From Thunnus maccoyii (Eukaryota; Chordata; Actinopteri; Scombriformes; Scombridae): a stretch of DNA of 64,000 bases. Positions 11,346 through 34,063 of the stretch are shown in pieces. Numbering within the stretch: position 1 is the stretch's first letter; each line of letters starts with the position of its first letter. Location: contig NC_056544.1 of NCBI RefSeq assembly GCF_910596095.1, positions 13,129,155 to 13,193,154 of the forward strand, in the 5' to 3' direction. The notes under the pieces are model-generated. The model was not told the DNA's origin. It saw nothing but the letters and a program-made list of their open reading frames with translations, and ran no database searches. The translations under genes were made by a program, and so were the position numbers.

Positions 11346-11985
11346 TTGGAACTACAACTATATACACCTCATTGTCTTCTTTTCACACACTACTGGACAA
11401 TTTTTACTGAGTTGACATTTTTGTTCTTTTTTTTAACACTTAGATGTTGACAGAAAAATAAATACAAGGTGTGAGGTAAACCTGAAAAGGAGCATCTGGT
11501 TTAATTTGTTTAAAACCTGAGTGTGTTGGTGTCAGATTAACTTGGATTTAAAATTTAATCAAAACCATAAAACATGTTGGAAGAACCAACCCAAGCAAAC
11601 AAATATTGCAAATATTGTCTCATCAAAAATAAACATCTTTATGTGAAATAACTATATAATCGGTTCCTGCAATGATCCCTGATGCCTTCATGTATTCACA
11701 TAATTAATGTTGAAGCTGGTCGAGGTGGAGTTCATTTTATCTACTGTTGGTTTAATTCCTAACAAAACACATCAGCTCATCGTCTGCTTCAGGTGAAAAT
11801 CTGTATTTGTAACATTACTGGTAGCTGTCAATTAAATGTGTTGAATAAAAAGAACAATATTTGACTATAAAGTGACATATAATGAAAAGTAAAACTTTGA
11901 CCCACTGGACATGATCCTGTGTGACATGAATATGCTGTGAACTTCAGTCCAGACTGAAAAAAAGGGGGCCAGTTAAACCAGGATG
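11346..11985. other. Short spacer between converging cirbp and ndufa13
   Basis: AT-rich spacer between the 3' ends of two converging genes. No coding potential or recognised repeat. Confidence 0.5.
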
Positions 11986-11989
11986 AGGT

Positions 11990-12102
11990 ACAGAAAAAAA
12001 GAACTTTAATATTGAACATTTACAATCTGGATTGAGCTCAGGTCCACGTGATATCGGTTGCAGAAGGTGGTGAAACTCAGGACACAGTCCAACTTGGTGG
12101 TT
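11990..12102 (-). other. ndufa13: ndufa13 3' UTR and poly(A) signal
   Basis: On the minus strand the sequence after the stop at 12103 contains ATTAAA near 12009-12004 (plus strand TTTAAT). This suggests a compact 3' UTR of about 100-120 nt. Confidence 0.5.
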
Positions 12103-15100
12103 TTACACATACGACAAGAAGCCGAAACGCTTGTGTAAAAGCTCTTCACGGGGCCGGAGGTTGAACAGCTCCTCTGACAGAGGGGCAACCCAGCGCTCTG
12201 TGTTGAAGACACTCTCACCGACCTGTACGAGTGTGAAGAGATGCACAGTTTGCACCATTATGAAATATTCTGGATCTTTGTGTGATAATTATTGACCCCA
12301 AAAAACAAGGTACAGCAAAGTACAGCAGGCTGCTGCTGTGATCTTTACTAAAACTAGAAAGACTCAACTACTATTGTCCTTTCAATTTGTACGGTTTTAA
12401 TATTTAATTACATTTTATATATTTAAAATATCCATTCATTGATGGACAAACACCAGATTATACTGATGGTCAAAGTAAAATATTTTACCATAAATACTGT
12501 TGGATGTGCGTTTACCTAAAAGTTTATTTTGTTTTTGGGATGTCTGACTTGTTTTTTTTTCTTGCATTTGAGCCAATCCTGTTTTTCAATATCTGTGGCT
12601 TATATTCACTCATAAACTACAATGAAATGCTGCAATCAATGTAATGAATGTTCCATACCAATAAAACTTACTGTTATTGTTAAATCATCAGATGGCTTCA
12701 TTGGAAGCCATCCTCTTCCAAAAGTCTAAAATAATCTGTATTAAATCTGTGGTCTTTGGTAATAATACAAACAATAAAACAATTATGAAAAAAACTGAAC
12801 ATTAATTGAAAACCTTGTGTTCAGTTTTGTGTGTGCACACAAAAAACCTACAACTACAGTAGTAAGCTAACGTTAACTAGCCATAAAGCAGGCTAATTTA
12901 ATTATAAAGACACTTTCCATTGATAGTAATCAATTTATGATGGTTATGTAAATCATGTATCAAATGTAAACTTGTCTTTCTGTGTAATATGTGGCTGACA
13001 GTTTAGATGTGGTTGACAGAACGCACACTAGCTGACAGAAATAACTAATAAGGATGAAGAGTATCATTATAATTAGAAATGCTAAAGGGTTTTATTTTAT
13101 TTTACCCTCTTATGAAAAGACACAATTTTCTTAAAACTTAAAAGACCCCGATTTAAAAGAAGGAATGGGAGGTAATTAAAACAAGTTTTTGAAGAATGCC
13201 TGGAATATGAAATGCTGAAATATGTTTGTTGCAAAATTATTGTCAAAAACTGACCAGCGGTGTCGTTTTCGACACACACATGCATGTAAGGGTTGATCCT
13301 CTCAAACAGAAAACAACAGCTTTTCTTTACCTTCCAGCCTGGAACGTCCTTCATGATAACCGCCTCCTCTTCTAAATTTTCCCTCAGCATCCGTAAATTC
13401 CTGGACAGACGACAGATTCAACTGTTACATAAATCGCTGTTCTACAGGTGTCACCACCAAATTTAGAAACTCAGTATTGTGTGTGAGTTTTTTATTGTCA
13501 CCTGCGGTCTTGCTCTGCCTGCAGCAGTGGCATCAGAGCTATCCTGGCCTCCATCTCCTCAATCTGCAAGCGCCTGCGATACACAAACACATAATATCAA
13601 CACTTGTTTCAGCCTGATTGGGAATTTGACAGTTTGACTGTGAACAAAAAAACACAATTTAAAAAAAAAAAGTTCTTACCTCCTCTCTCTGTTCCACCTA
13701 AAAAGCCTCCAGTAACCAAACACCATGATGCCGATGCCAATGCCGAACATGCTATATCCTGTTGATTAAAGGATTCATCAGTCACAGTTAACCAGAGATT
13801 ATTTAGTTTTGGGTTTTGAGTGACATATCAACTATATTCTCAGTTTAGTTTAGCTATCAAAATTAACCTATTTTGACGTCTACATCAATGATAAACTATT
13901 GTATTTGTTTAGATAAGCAGCAAAGTTAATAAAAGAGGTAAATGAACAATTTGTGCTTAAAGTTTTTTTTCTCTAAAGTTACAAAAGATGAAAAAATCTA
14001 TAGAAAGTAGAAATTAGCTGCACAGTTGTGTCTTTAAGAACTGAGGTTTATGCTGTCATTAGACATATAGATACTGGAAACTGATCAAACCAGTCTGACA
14101 GACCTGCGGTATGTTACAGTGTCTGCATTAAGACATTGTGACAAATGTACAGTGTTTCTCTTGAACAGGGGCCAAATTAACATGACCAAGAAGATCTAGA
14201 CTCTTCACATGGACATTTTTCACTGCACCTTTAGCACTCTTTTCTATATATTTTTTATTCGTTTAGGGTTTTTACAATGAGCACGTAGCTTTGGGTTGAA
14301 CCGAAAGTACTGGAGGTGAAGCAGACCAGTGATAAGTCATCTCAGAAAAATCCTCCACTTCCAAAACACACACTGCAGAGGCTATTACTTTCCTTGCCTG
14401 TAGATGTCGCACAGCAGGATGTTTATACACACAGCTCTTAAAAGTTGCAGCTATTACTGTACCTGCCTAGAGGGCTCAGTATCACAGTTTGACAGCAACC
14501 ACACATGTAAATCTGCCAGTTGTCTGATAACTGCTGCGCCTGCTTTGACGTGCCTCACATCACTGACGCTATCTAACTGCTGCTCAAATGATGTGTGCAA
14601 AAAGACGTCACTTCAGGCTCTTGTAACTTGCGATTGACATTTATTATATTTCATTTTAAAACAGAAATGACTGATTGAATATGCAAACAGTATTTGATTA
14701 ATTAATCATGTAAAGCAGCTTCAGTGGGTCCCTTCAGTGGGACCTTTTTGGTCAGTGGGAAATCATCTTTGTAGTGTTACTGGGTTGATTAGTTCTGTGT
14801 TCTTTTGTTGCAGGTAGATGCATATTTTGTTGTCTTTATGTCCATTTTTATTGATTTATATAGCTGCAACAATTAATCGAGTAGTTGATCGGCAGAAAAT
14901 TAATCGGCAACTATTTTGATAATTGAATAACCGTCTTAGTCATTTTTTAAGAAAAGACGCCAAAAATTCAGTCATTGCAACTTCTCTAATGTAAGAATTT
15001 TAGGTATTTCGGTGTCACATGACAGCAAACTGAATACCTTTGGATTTTGGACTGTCAATCAGACAGAACGAGACATTTCCGTGAGCTTTTAAGAAATTTT

Positions 15101-16058
15101 AACAGGCATTTTTCAGACATTTTATAGACAAAACAATCAATGGATTAGTCAAGGAAATAATCGGCAGATTAATTGATAATGAAAGTAATCATTAGTTGCA
15201 GTCCCTATTAATTTCCTTAATACAGACCATAATAAACTTCAGTGAATATTGTTGTAACCTTTGTTGTATCTGTATAAAAATAACTCACAGTAGCCCCAGT
15301 TTACAAGTTTTAGTTTAGTAACAGAAACTATTACAGCTGCACTGTTACAATATATTTTGTAAACTATTTAACAGTTAGGACAACATGTGACCTTATTAAG
15401 CAAAGTCACAACCTTTCAAACTATCATATCTGAAACTTGTGTCCAGTAGTGTGCATCTGTCTGAACAGCACCCAAATATTTGACAATATCAAATCATTTC
15501 ATGGTGGCACAAAATCTGAGGGGTCACATATTTCGTTGCAACACAACAATATAATCTATTTACTTAGTATTGTGACTATCCGAGCTTCCTATGCTTAACT
15601 TAAAGTTTTGAATGACATGCATTAAATAACATTTTATGGTTTTTCCATTTTAGAACAAAATAACACTATTTGTGTTCGCTAGTTATCAAGTTGCTAACAT
15701 CTCTGACATCATAAACTCGCACAAAACAGTTCTTAAACCAATAATTTAGTAGACATGCTAACAGACAAAGATGTTATTTTTCCATATGACAGGCAGCAAT
15801 TCAGGAGGCACTTTGAGTTTAAACAATGTCATTATTCTGTTTAGGAGCTGACTGTTAGCATTAGCCACTGTTTAGCAGGTAAACATCACGTCGCCTGGGT
15901 TACGTATTTAACGACTCGTGTATGAAGCTGTATATTTAGACAGATGAGTATGTAATGTATGTACCTGAGAGTCCTCGTTTCGGTAGATTTCTCTTATAGT
16001 CAAACGGGGCATAGCCTCCCGGAGGAGGCATGTCCTGCTTCACCTTGGACCCCGCCAT
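12103..16058 (-). CDS. ndufa13: NADH dehydrogenase 1 alpha subcomplex subunit 13 (GRIM-19)
   Basis: An accessory subunit of mitochondrial complex I, on the inner membrane; the human protein also binds STAT3. Minus-strand exons in order: 16058-15965, 13758-13680, 13573-13502, 13400-13331 and 12222-12103 (stop). Phases close exactly, giving 144 aa, the family length. The N-terminus [16 protein letters not shown] is diagnostic. One transmembrane helix spans about residues 32-50 ([19 protein letters not shown]). It is followed by the charged helix [20 protein letters not shown] and [19 protein letters not shown]. The C-terminus is FGFLSYV. The 2.2 kb first intron holds a MITE (14863-15207). An ATTAAA signal on this strand near 12009 probably ends the transcript. 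Two consensus CRE sites lie upstream. Confidence 0.97.
14863..15207. mobile_element. MITE family A, copy 3
   Basis: A full-length-looking copy in ndufa13 intron 1. The left end is AGCTGCAACAATTAATCGA and the right end is TAATCATTAGTTGCAGTCC, in inverted orientation. The family core includes the GACAGCAAACTGAATACCTTTGG and AATCGGCAGATTAATTGATAATG blocks. Confidence 0.8.
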
Positions 16059-16092
16059 CTTCCTCCAGCCTGCTTCTTCCACAACACGCTGC

Positions 16093-16128
16093 TGACGTCA
16101 CGAAAAACGCTCGTTCTCGCTGACGTCA
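16093..16128 (-). promoter_or_regulatory. ndufa13: Twin CRE palindromes in the ndufa13 promoter
   Basis: Two perfect TGACGTCA palindromes at 16093-16100 and 16121-16128, with starts 28 bp apart. They lie 35-70 bp upstream of the start codon in a CpG-containing segment. This is the consensus site for CREB/ATF factors. Function is inferred. Confidence 0.75.
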
Positions 16129-16315
16129 CAGCTTCAGCGGCGCTCTACCGCCTCCACCTGTCTGGAGGATTAATGGCAAAATATAGACAAACACTACCAG
16201 TTGGTTTTCCATACTTGACCCATTTACAAAACGTCATGTACATTTTTCGTTAAGAAATGCTGTCGCTAGTGTTCTTCATGTTTTTATGAGTACCACTAGT
16301 TTTTTATTCATAGTA

Positions 16316-16840
16316 TTAAAGGACAGGTTGACAAATTTTCAAGTCTGTCTTAAAACAATATTCAGATGCCCAAATGAAAATAGAAATTGTTTTTTCTTGC
16401 CATAATCATTCCTCCTGTTCATACTGGCCATTAGAAGATCCTTTCATAATGCATTTACAGTGTAAGTGATGGGGTCCAAAATCCACAAGCCTCCTTCTGT
16501 GCAAAATTATATTTAAAAGTATTATATTTGAAGTCATATGAAGCTTCAGCCGTCCAAATGAGTCAAATCAAATAGATATATTTCAATCTTACAGTCTTTT
16601 TGGTGCCAAAGTTCCTCTTTTTGTTACTATACTTCCACTGCAGCTCAACAGGGAAACACAGAGAGGGAATTTGATGCGAAAAAGATGTAAATGTAGCAGA
16701 TATCCACTTGTCCCCATCACTTACATTGAAAGCACGTTTAAAGGGGATCTTTTAAAAGCTAGTATGAACAGGAGGAATGTTTGCAGTGAGGAAAACCTCT
16801 TTCATTGTTTTAAGACAGACTTGAAAAATTGTGGAGATTT
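16316..16840. mobile_element. Foldback-type element with about 150-bp inverted arms
   Basis: The left arm (about 16322-16490) holds AAATTTTCAAGTCTGTCTTA, CTCCTGTTCATACTGGCCAT and AGTGATGGGGTCC. The right arm (about 16690-16835) carries their reverse complements: CCCCATCACTTACATTG, AGTATGAACAGGAGGAATG and TAAGACAGACTTGAAAAATT. The unique centre is about 200 bp with no coding frame. It lies upstream of ndufa13 and downstream of the gatad2a 3' end. Confidence 0.75.
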
Positions 16841-17040
16841 TAAACTTGCTTGAGATGGGAACTCTTATCACAGTGAACATAATATTTGCTTGTCAAAGTA
16901 ATATTATCAATTCGTGTCAATGAAGTGTAGGCTTTTCACAACCAATTGTTCATAGCGTCTTAAATAAACATGCAAAGCAGACATAGTGTCTATTGTGATC
17001 ATATTATAACCACACATTACCTCAATGTTGCACATCTAAG

Positions 17041-17427
17041 CAGTAATGGAACTATTCAGATCTTTTACTTAAGTAAAAGTACAGAAGTATTGTCAGCAAG
17101 ATGTACTTCAAGTACCCAATATGCAGCAATATCGCCCCTCATCAAAATGCACGAACATATAAACACTTTAATATTGTTGCTGGTCAAGGTGAAGCTCATT
17201 TGAACGACTCTATATCATTCTAGGCAGTTTAATCTTTAACAATGATTATATTTTAAAAGCTGATCATATATTTTATATGTCCATATTGAGTAAAAATCAC
17301 AATAATTTCCTCTAGAATGTAGTAAACTAGAAGTATAAAGTAACCCTAGAAGAACAAGTGCACATATCTCAAAACTGTAACCAAGTACAGTGCTGAATGA
17401 AACGTACCTGGTGACATTCCACAACTG
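17041..17427. mobile_element. hAT-like MITE (TACTTAAGTAAAAGTAC family), copy 1
   Basis: The left part, TTTTACTTAAGTAAAAGTACAGAAGTA, and the right part, ACCAAGTACAGTGCTGAATG then TGACATTCCACAACTG, match the ends of a very common teleost element (ideal ends CAGTGGTGGAA). The copy is diverged. Confidence 0.7.
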
Positions 17428-17860
17428 ACTAAGTATGTTTTTCGTACTTGAATGTATAGAGGGCATGACTACCAGATGGCTGTTTGCTTCTGGCAGTTGA
17501 TAGTCTTGTTTGACATTTCCTAATGATGACTGATCCAACCAACCTGTCTTTCAGGTATTCCATCTCTACAACTATCAGCCTTTGGACAGTGATATTTCCA
17601 CTTTCCTCTTGTGACTCATTAACGTAGTTTTTCTCTGACTTGAGACCTACACACTGAAGAAGTTACTTGCTTTCAAAGGTTTTGGATTTCTAAGGTATGA
17701 CTTCACTGCAACTGGTTAAAATTCATCAAGATGAAACAGGGAATGCTGAGGAATTGATCCAACAATCCTTGTCCTGATCATATGAGAAAGTCTGAGCAAT
17801 GAAGACGCCATCATACTAGTGTCATGTGATCTACACAAAATAAATGACAGTGAGTGTTTA
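17428..17860. other. ndufa13-gatad2a spacer, no feature seen
   Basis: About 430 bp between the MITE and the presumed gatad2a cleavage site. No coding frame, RNA gene or clear repeat. Confidence 0.4.
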
Positions 17861-17864
17861 AAAT

Positions 17865-19001
17865 GTATATTTTTATTATTTCTTTAGGAGCTAGGAAAAA
17901 AGTAAACCAAATAAATTTGAACATAAGTTTGTACAATGCAGTTAAGATCAGGTAGCAGAGAAATTATGCAATATGATGAGGCGGTGTAAGATAAAAGACG
18001 GTGGTCTTGTGTTTTCCAGGTTCTTGGTGGCTGAGGAGATATTTCCTTGAAGAACTGATTCATGGCTCTGTGTACGCCGCATGTTTCATGGATTATTGTT
18101 GAACAAAGTGGAGGCTAGATCTCCAGCACCAGTGTGGCAAATTCAGCTCCGTCAGAGTTTGCATTTTCTCAGTGATGACATAATACTCAAAATAATCTTA
18201 CAATGTTGACATTAATATAAAATGAGCAAATTACAGATGGTAATTACAGATGAATTAAGCAATGACACCATGCTTCTTTAGCTAAGGTGCAAAATGAACA
18301 GAAGGTAAGGGTAGGCATGCTGTTAAACAGGAAAAAAAAAACAAAGCTAGAATAAACTCTTCATTTGTGGAAACCACAATATACAGAGTGATTTTTAACA
18401 TCAGTCAAAAAGAAAAAAAAACAAAACAAAATAACTTACTGTAAATACAAAATAAATTCAAACCTTTAACTACAGGGGTGATGTACTGAACATTTTACAA
18501 CTCAGTTATCTTGTTTCTGCTTAAAATAAAGGTGTATTTTGTTGAATGTGAACTCTTGGGTATGACTATAACCATTCAAGTGTCAATAAGTTGGGTCAGT
18601 TTGACCCACATCATGGCAAAAAGGGCTCATGTGCCCATTAAAAGAGTACTCATTCTTATCAAAGTACTCAATGCAGACATAAACTCTTATCACGGCACCA
18701 TTTAACTACCCAGTCTGGAGGACAGAAGTACCCAGGGGAAGTCAAGTATTTGTTTTTTTTCTTTGCCCCAATCAAATCAAAAATGGTTTCTGCACAATTA
18801 CCAAAGAACAGCAAACCTTAAAATAAACAACAGAAAAGAAGAAAACTAAAACAACAATCATACAAAGGCAAGGAAGGAACGCTTCTTCACTTTGAGAGAT
18901 TGTATTTGCTTAATAGTCCTCCAGGTGGTGCTGTTGACCATATTATTGGAGCTGAGGAACTTGGTCGAAAACTAATCATGAATAGTTGAGTATTGTTTCA
19001 A
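17865..19001 (-). other. gatad2a: gatad2a 3' UTR
   Basis: Minus-strand sequence after the TAA at 19002. It is A/T-rich without a reading frame. The candidate poly(A) signal is AATAAA on the minus strand near 17873 (plus TTTATT). The length of about 1.1 kb is inferred. Confidence 0.5.
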
Positions 19002-28408
<9,407 letters not shown>

Positions 28409-30574
28409 TCCCTGCAGATACAAGTAGAAATGACTGGATTATCTGGATTGTTGGATAGTCAAACAGGATCAAAGTTACAGGTCAAATCCAACAAAGATAC
28501 AGATGTTCATTATGTAAGCGTTCACCGGCACCGGCATTGTATAAAGCATCACACATCACATCACAACTGCCAAGCGTCTAACCCAAACTACAGCTGGCAG
28601 AAATGGTGACAAATAAAATACTGACTAAATAAATATACAAGTCTCTAGGAGGAGAGCTTGCTTAGGTTATCTAACAGTCATCTAAAGTCATCGTAAGTAA
28701 TCTCAAAAACAGAGAGAAAATCCAGGTGTAAAAACTGTAAACAACTGTCTTAAAATGTTAATTGTTGAAAGTAGAAATGTCAGTTGAAGTTGGATTTATG
28801 GTTCTCTGAAGACATCTCGGTGAACCTACACAGAGAAGGGTGTTATGGGTAATCCTGGTCACAGAGGCTCACAGAGGAGCCAACGTGAACACCCTCCAAA
28901 TCTCGCCAACGTGTGGACCTGCCTGTCAAGCAAGTTGTTTGCTGAATACAATTGCAGTTGGGAGACACGTCCAAAACAGAAATAGAAACAAACAGAAATG
29001 TGCCACAAAAGTATAAAAGGAACAGCAACACACAATGTCTCCGAGAGGAACCCGCACATGTTCCCACTTTAAGCACTAAAAGAAGTTGAACTGTCAGACA
29101 GTTGTACAGTTGACAGTGAAAGTTAAAGTGTGTTTGTGTCAGTGGACATAGTTGAACATACACTAGAATTTGCAGCTGTTTACTCTGTAAACAGGTTTTC
29201 ATGTGAATTCTTTGTATGTGAAATACTGTACAAGAGTTGCATTTTAAGTTGAATTACTGGAAGCGTCTGTTGAAGTTGAAACCCTAAAAGCTGAAACAGC
29301 TAAAAACAGTTTACCAAATAGCTCTCAGCAACCAAGGAAACTACAGAAATATGTAGACAATTAATGATTACCAGCAAAATCACAGATTTGGCTCAAAATG
29401 AAGTTTTATTACAGCCATTTAAAATTTCACAGCTGAACTGCATCTACTGAGATTACTCAGAAATAAATGTTTATAAAGACAAGCAAAGCTCTGATTGGAT
29501 GTCATGTAATGTCTACATTATCTGACAAACCTTCACTACAGAGTTACTAGCCAGTAATAAATTATATTTCACTCAGTGTAAAAGGTTTGTGATTGTGTAG
29601 CCATCATTCAGAAGTCTGGTAGACAAAACTGACCTTGAATCATCTGCGGGGGATGCAGGATGACAAAAACAGCTGCCAGACAAAACATGTTGGACTATTA
29701 TGGTCACACGACCAAGATGTTAACTCAAGTATGATTCCAAAACATCCAAATATCCACATTTCAGTCCAAACTAAAAAAATAAGAGGGGGAAAACTGAACA
29801 AATAAGATGGAGTGACCACTCAGTAGTCAAAGTTCAGAGCAGAACAAGGATCTCTAAATGACTGAAACTAAATGACTCGGGATAACAACATGAAATGTTG
29901 CAATGATACATCAAACAGCTGGAAGAACACAATAACTTTGTAATTAAATCAGAGTTAAAAAAGACTTGGGGAATATCTGAAATTAACTGGAGCGTGATTT
30001 TTTTAAATATTTATCATGACCCATGAATCCAAGTAGTTTATTAATTTATGTGTGCGAGTGAAATGGTTTTTTCATTCATCTGTTCATACTGAAAGACTTT
30101 TGTTTTTTACAGTCTTTCTCTCCCTGAGTCACTAACAGCGGATCCATTAACGTCTGATATCCTACCAGATGTTGACATGCCAACAGTAGTGGAGACATAC
30201 AGCTGCTCGTCCTGTCAGACAGATGAGCGGCCGCAGTGTGCACTCGCAGATGTGCATCAGTACATGCTACATACAGGCGCACATTATCCGCTCAGTAGCT
30301 GCTGTGAATCTCTCAGTGTCAAGTCAGAATTTAGAGAGGAGACACAAGGAGATGATAGATCACGCGGCTTAATGAAAGCTTACTTTTACGCTTAGATAAT
30401 GACCCATTGAAGCCATTTCAAACTCAAACTGGCCTATCACACTGTCCTCTGTACATCTCTTATGCACTTTCCATATGTGTGTATAAAGAATCATTTATGT
30501 ATAAACAGAAAACCTCACTGAATTCAAATAACTTGTTTTCTCTAACAGTCTAAAACCAAAAAAATGTTACGTTT

Positions 30575-31031
30575 AAGGCTGCAACTAACATCAATTAATC
30601 CGCCAATTATTGTTCCAACTACCAGATTCATGATTTGGTTTATAAAATGTCAGCAAATAATTTAAAAAATCCTGTCACAGGTTTCCAGAGCCCAGGGTAA
30701 TGTTTTTCAAATGTCTCTTTTTGTCTGATTAACAGTTCAACACCCAAAGATATTCAATTCGCTTTCACAGAAGAGTATGAAAACTTGCTGTTTTTGCTTT
30801 TAGAAAATGACTGATTATCAAAATTGCTGCAGATTAGTTTTATGTCTATCAACCAATTGATTTAATTCAATTTACCATCAAATGTGACAGAGTATAGCAG
30901 CAAATCCTCGCATTTAAGAGGCTGGAACAGCAAATGTTTGGCATTTCTGCTTGTAAGAATGAAATGGTTATCGAAATAGTTGTTGATTAATTTTCTGTTG
31001 ATTGACTAATCGACTTATCATTTCAGCTCTG
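30575..31031. mobile_element. MITE family A, copy 5
   Basis: The left end is GGCTGCAACTAACATCAATT and the right end is CGACTTATCATTTCAGCTC. The interior holds TTTATAAAATGTCAGCAAAT and ATCGAAATAGTTGTTGATTA. It is longer than other copies and apparently holds extra sequence in the middle. It lies in the gatad2a 5' intron. Confidence 0.75.
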
Positions 31032-31282
31032 ACAAATCAGTGGACTTTTATCGATTTGGCTTGAGTAACAAATTCACCTCAGACCATACTGTTCACTGAT
31101 TGGTCAGAGCTACACTCTTATCAGAGGAAGAGCTCTTATCAGAAACCATTTCTTATTCACATAACAACAAGGTACTGCACTTACTTACCTGTATGAATCT
31201 CATTACATGTGTATGAGAAGGTAAGAAATGCTGAGCATAAAATATACAGAAAAGAATATGATTGGCCAGTCCAGCACTAACT

Positions 31283-31800
31283 GCCTTTACATGCACACAT
31301 CCTGGTTATGTATTGCAAATGTTATCTTATTATTCTGGTTTCAGAAATATGAATAAGCCCTTATCCTGGTTTTGAGAAACCCAGATATGCAAGCTGGAGT
31401 ACTCTGATGGAAACCAGGATACTATGACATATAAAACTATCTTCAGGTTTCTAATCATTCTCTGTCTTGAGCTCCTTCAACTCATGTTTCCTGGTGGTTA
31501 CTCAGTAAATCAAAAAACATCATGATAACTGACGTGATAATGATTAACACGCTGAAATATAAAGAAACTATGATTTCTGTAGTGCAGGACATGAATTGTA
31601 TTGTTGCTGTCATTTTCATGTCAAGTAGCTTATTCCAGAGACGGACATCCAAACTGTGTTCATCATAACTCAAGTCAGAGGAGAGAAAACACAGAGTGGC
31701 TGATTTGTAGAATAAAGACACCAGAAACCATGTAAACATGTAATCTGTGTAAATCCCTCAAGCTCAAAACCAGGATACTAACATGTTTGTGCACGCACCC
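31283..31800. mobile_element. Possible DNA transposon relic (TTTACATGCACA ends)
   Basis: The left side reads CCTTTACATGCACACATCCTGGTTAT and the right side, AACCAGGATACTAACATG then TTTGTGCACGCACCC, is roughly its inverse. Inner ATCCTGGTTTTGAGAAACC and CTCAAAACCAGGAT blocks also pair. The arms are imperfect. Confidence 0.45.
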
Positions 31801-32427
31801 ATTGAAATCACTTAGGTCACTATCAAATATGTAAAAAGGTAAACACGTACTGCTGACCGATACGGCATACAGCAGTAAGATGAAGGCTCAAAGTTCACAG
31901 ACTCTCAAACAGAAAGTGACAAGTCACACTTGGATCCATCGCCATTTACTGGACGAAACACAGTTTCCAGTCTTGTCCTGCGTCATATTCACACGTGTAT
32001 CCTACAGATCAGCGAGTCAATCCTGCCAAGTGCGTCGAGGCCCTCGGTCTGCCCAGTGACGCACTACAGGAAGCTGTGGTTTTTGGAGAGGGTGGAGGGG
32101 GGGAGGTGGGGGAGGTGGGGGGGACAATTAACCCTTACAACCTGTGTATTTCTAGGTGACACACTCCTACCCCCTCCCCTTCCTGTTCTCAGAATGGTTA
32201 TAACGGCGAGCATAAAGCAGACTCAGTGTAACCCATGATGTACCTATACAATACACACACAGAGTCACAATGCAGCGTGCAGACCAATCATCTGATAACA
32301 GAGAGCCGACTAAGTTTTTTTTTTTTAATATACTCTTACATCACTGAGACACACATGACATGACCCTTCCCAGGATTCAGTGGGACACACAAAGCACTTT
32401 TCCTGAGAACCGGTTTAAACCGGTTGG

Positions 32428-32429
<2 letters not shown>

Positions 32430-32472
<43 letters not shown>
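32430..32472. repeat. GT microsatellite
   Basis: About 20 GT units. Shorter GT and CA runs follow near 32558-32581, 32665-32677 and 32774-32791. Confidence 0.9.
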
Positions 32473-32475
<3 letters not shown>

Positions 32476-33521
32476 ACTGAGAGCGAAGCTGAAGCTCGTT
32501 TTAACCCTTCAGGTGCTGGAGCAGACGCAGGGCTTCCGCACCGACGGCCATTATACAGTGTGTGTTTGTGTGTGTGTGTGTTGTGGTAGTTTTATCAATT
32601 CTGATGCATGTAGCTGTGACTTGATGCTGGTGGCAGAAGTAACATATCCCCCCCCCCCCTCCCACACACACACACAACCCTACACAGACACTGACCTGTA
32701 AAAGAGGGATCTGAATGGCTGACAGGTTTCACATTTCATCTCCGTGGCACTTTACACACGTTTCCTTCAAGCCCACACACACACACACACACGCACACAA
32801 ACATATGGTGGATCAAACCCCCAACCACCCATCCAAGAACTTCACATGCAACCAGTGCAAGGCAACTAAAGGCAACTAAAACTGAAAGGAGAACTCAACT
32901 TTACACATCTGACGAAACAAAGTCACGCTACATAAACAAAGTTACCCGTCTATTCACCAACACACACGTCAGGATAATGGGGTCTTTTGTTCAATTCACT
33001 GTTTTTTTGTGGTTATAAAAGTTTCATGCTACCATTGTCGGAATCTCGTTAAACAATACCATCCTGATAATCATTCAAATAAGATGGAAATCCTCAAACA
33101 GTACTTAACAACACTGTTAAAGACGTCATAGAGCAGCGTGTGGTCATGGAGATGTGTCCTTAAGTTGGTTTTGACAGACTAATAGCTTTCCATCAGCGAT
33201 GTTGCAAAACTGAAGTATTGACACACTTTGGGCTGAATTTTGACCAGTGGAAAAACTTTGACTGTGTCTGTTTTCTTTGCTGACAAAACCCTCCTTTTCC
33301 TACCTTTCTCCATGATAAACATGCATTTCCCTGCATGCTTTGGGGTCAAGTCTATAGTAAGGACAGGCGATATTTCTGTCTACTGGGTACAAATAGCACA
33401 CTGGTAGACATATGAGCCATGATGTGAATTTTCTTTACTGTTTGTACAGTTATAAAATGGATTTTTACACCAAATTAAGTCAGCAGAACTCAGTGGAGCT
33501 GTCAACATGACTGTCACACAA

Positions 33522-33600
33522 CAGTACCAGTCAAAAGTTTGGACACACTTTGTCATTAAAAGGGAATGGGACGGTGTGTCCAAACTTTTAACTGGTACTG
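33522..33600. mobile_element. Palindromic Tc1-derived mini-element
   Basis: A nearly perfect hairpin: CAGTACCAGTCAAAAGTTTGG at the left pairs with CCAAACTTTTAACTGGTACTG at the right, around a short AAAGGG loop. These are the terminal repeats of a common fish Tc1-like family without the transposase. Confidence 0.85.
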
Positions 33601-34037
33601 CCCACACTACCCAGCACTAGTCCATAATGTGTAAAAGGGATCCCCCTTGTGAAAATAAACAATACTTGCATTTCTAAACCTGTTTCTATGACTATTTAAT
33701 AGTTATTCAATAAAAAAAACACCCCAACTGAGCTGGAGAAGCAGACAGCTTCAACAGAAACTTTACATGTCTTAAATATAGAGACAAAGAATGAACTGAG
33801 CCCATATTAAACACAAGTTTTCTCTGCTGTCTGAATGTTTGGAGATGTTTCATGAGATATAGGCCTAAATTCCTGCAGGTACACTCACTACACTACACAG
33901 AGTCATAAATGACATATTATTGAATCAATAATCATTCACAAAAATAAACAGGATTATGATTTTTGTAGTAATCTTCCAGCTCTCATCACTCAGGCTACAT
34001 TAACAAAATGACAGCTCGTCCTGGAACAAACACTACT

Positions 34038-34063
34038 TCATCATCATCATCATCATCATCACA
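34038..34063. repeat. ATC trinucleotide repeat
   Basis: Eight ATC units, in the gatad2a 5' intron. Confidence 0.85.

Noticed and set aside
33522-33600. Perfect hairpin considered as a microRNA precursor
   Set aside because: The arms are the terminal repeats of a high-copy Tc1-like family, and symmetry extends to the very ends.
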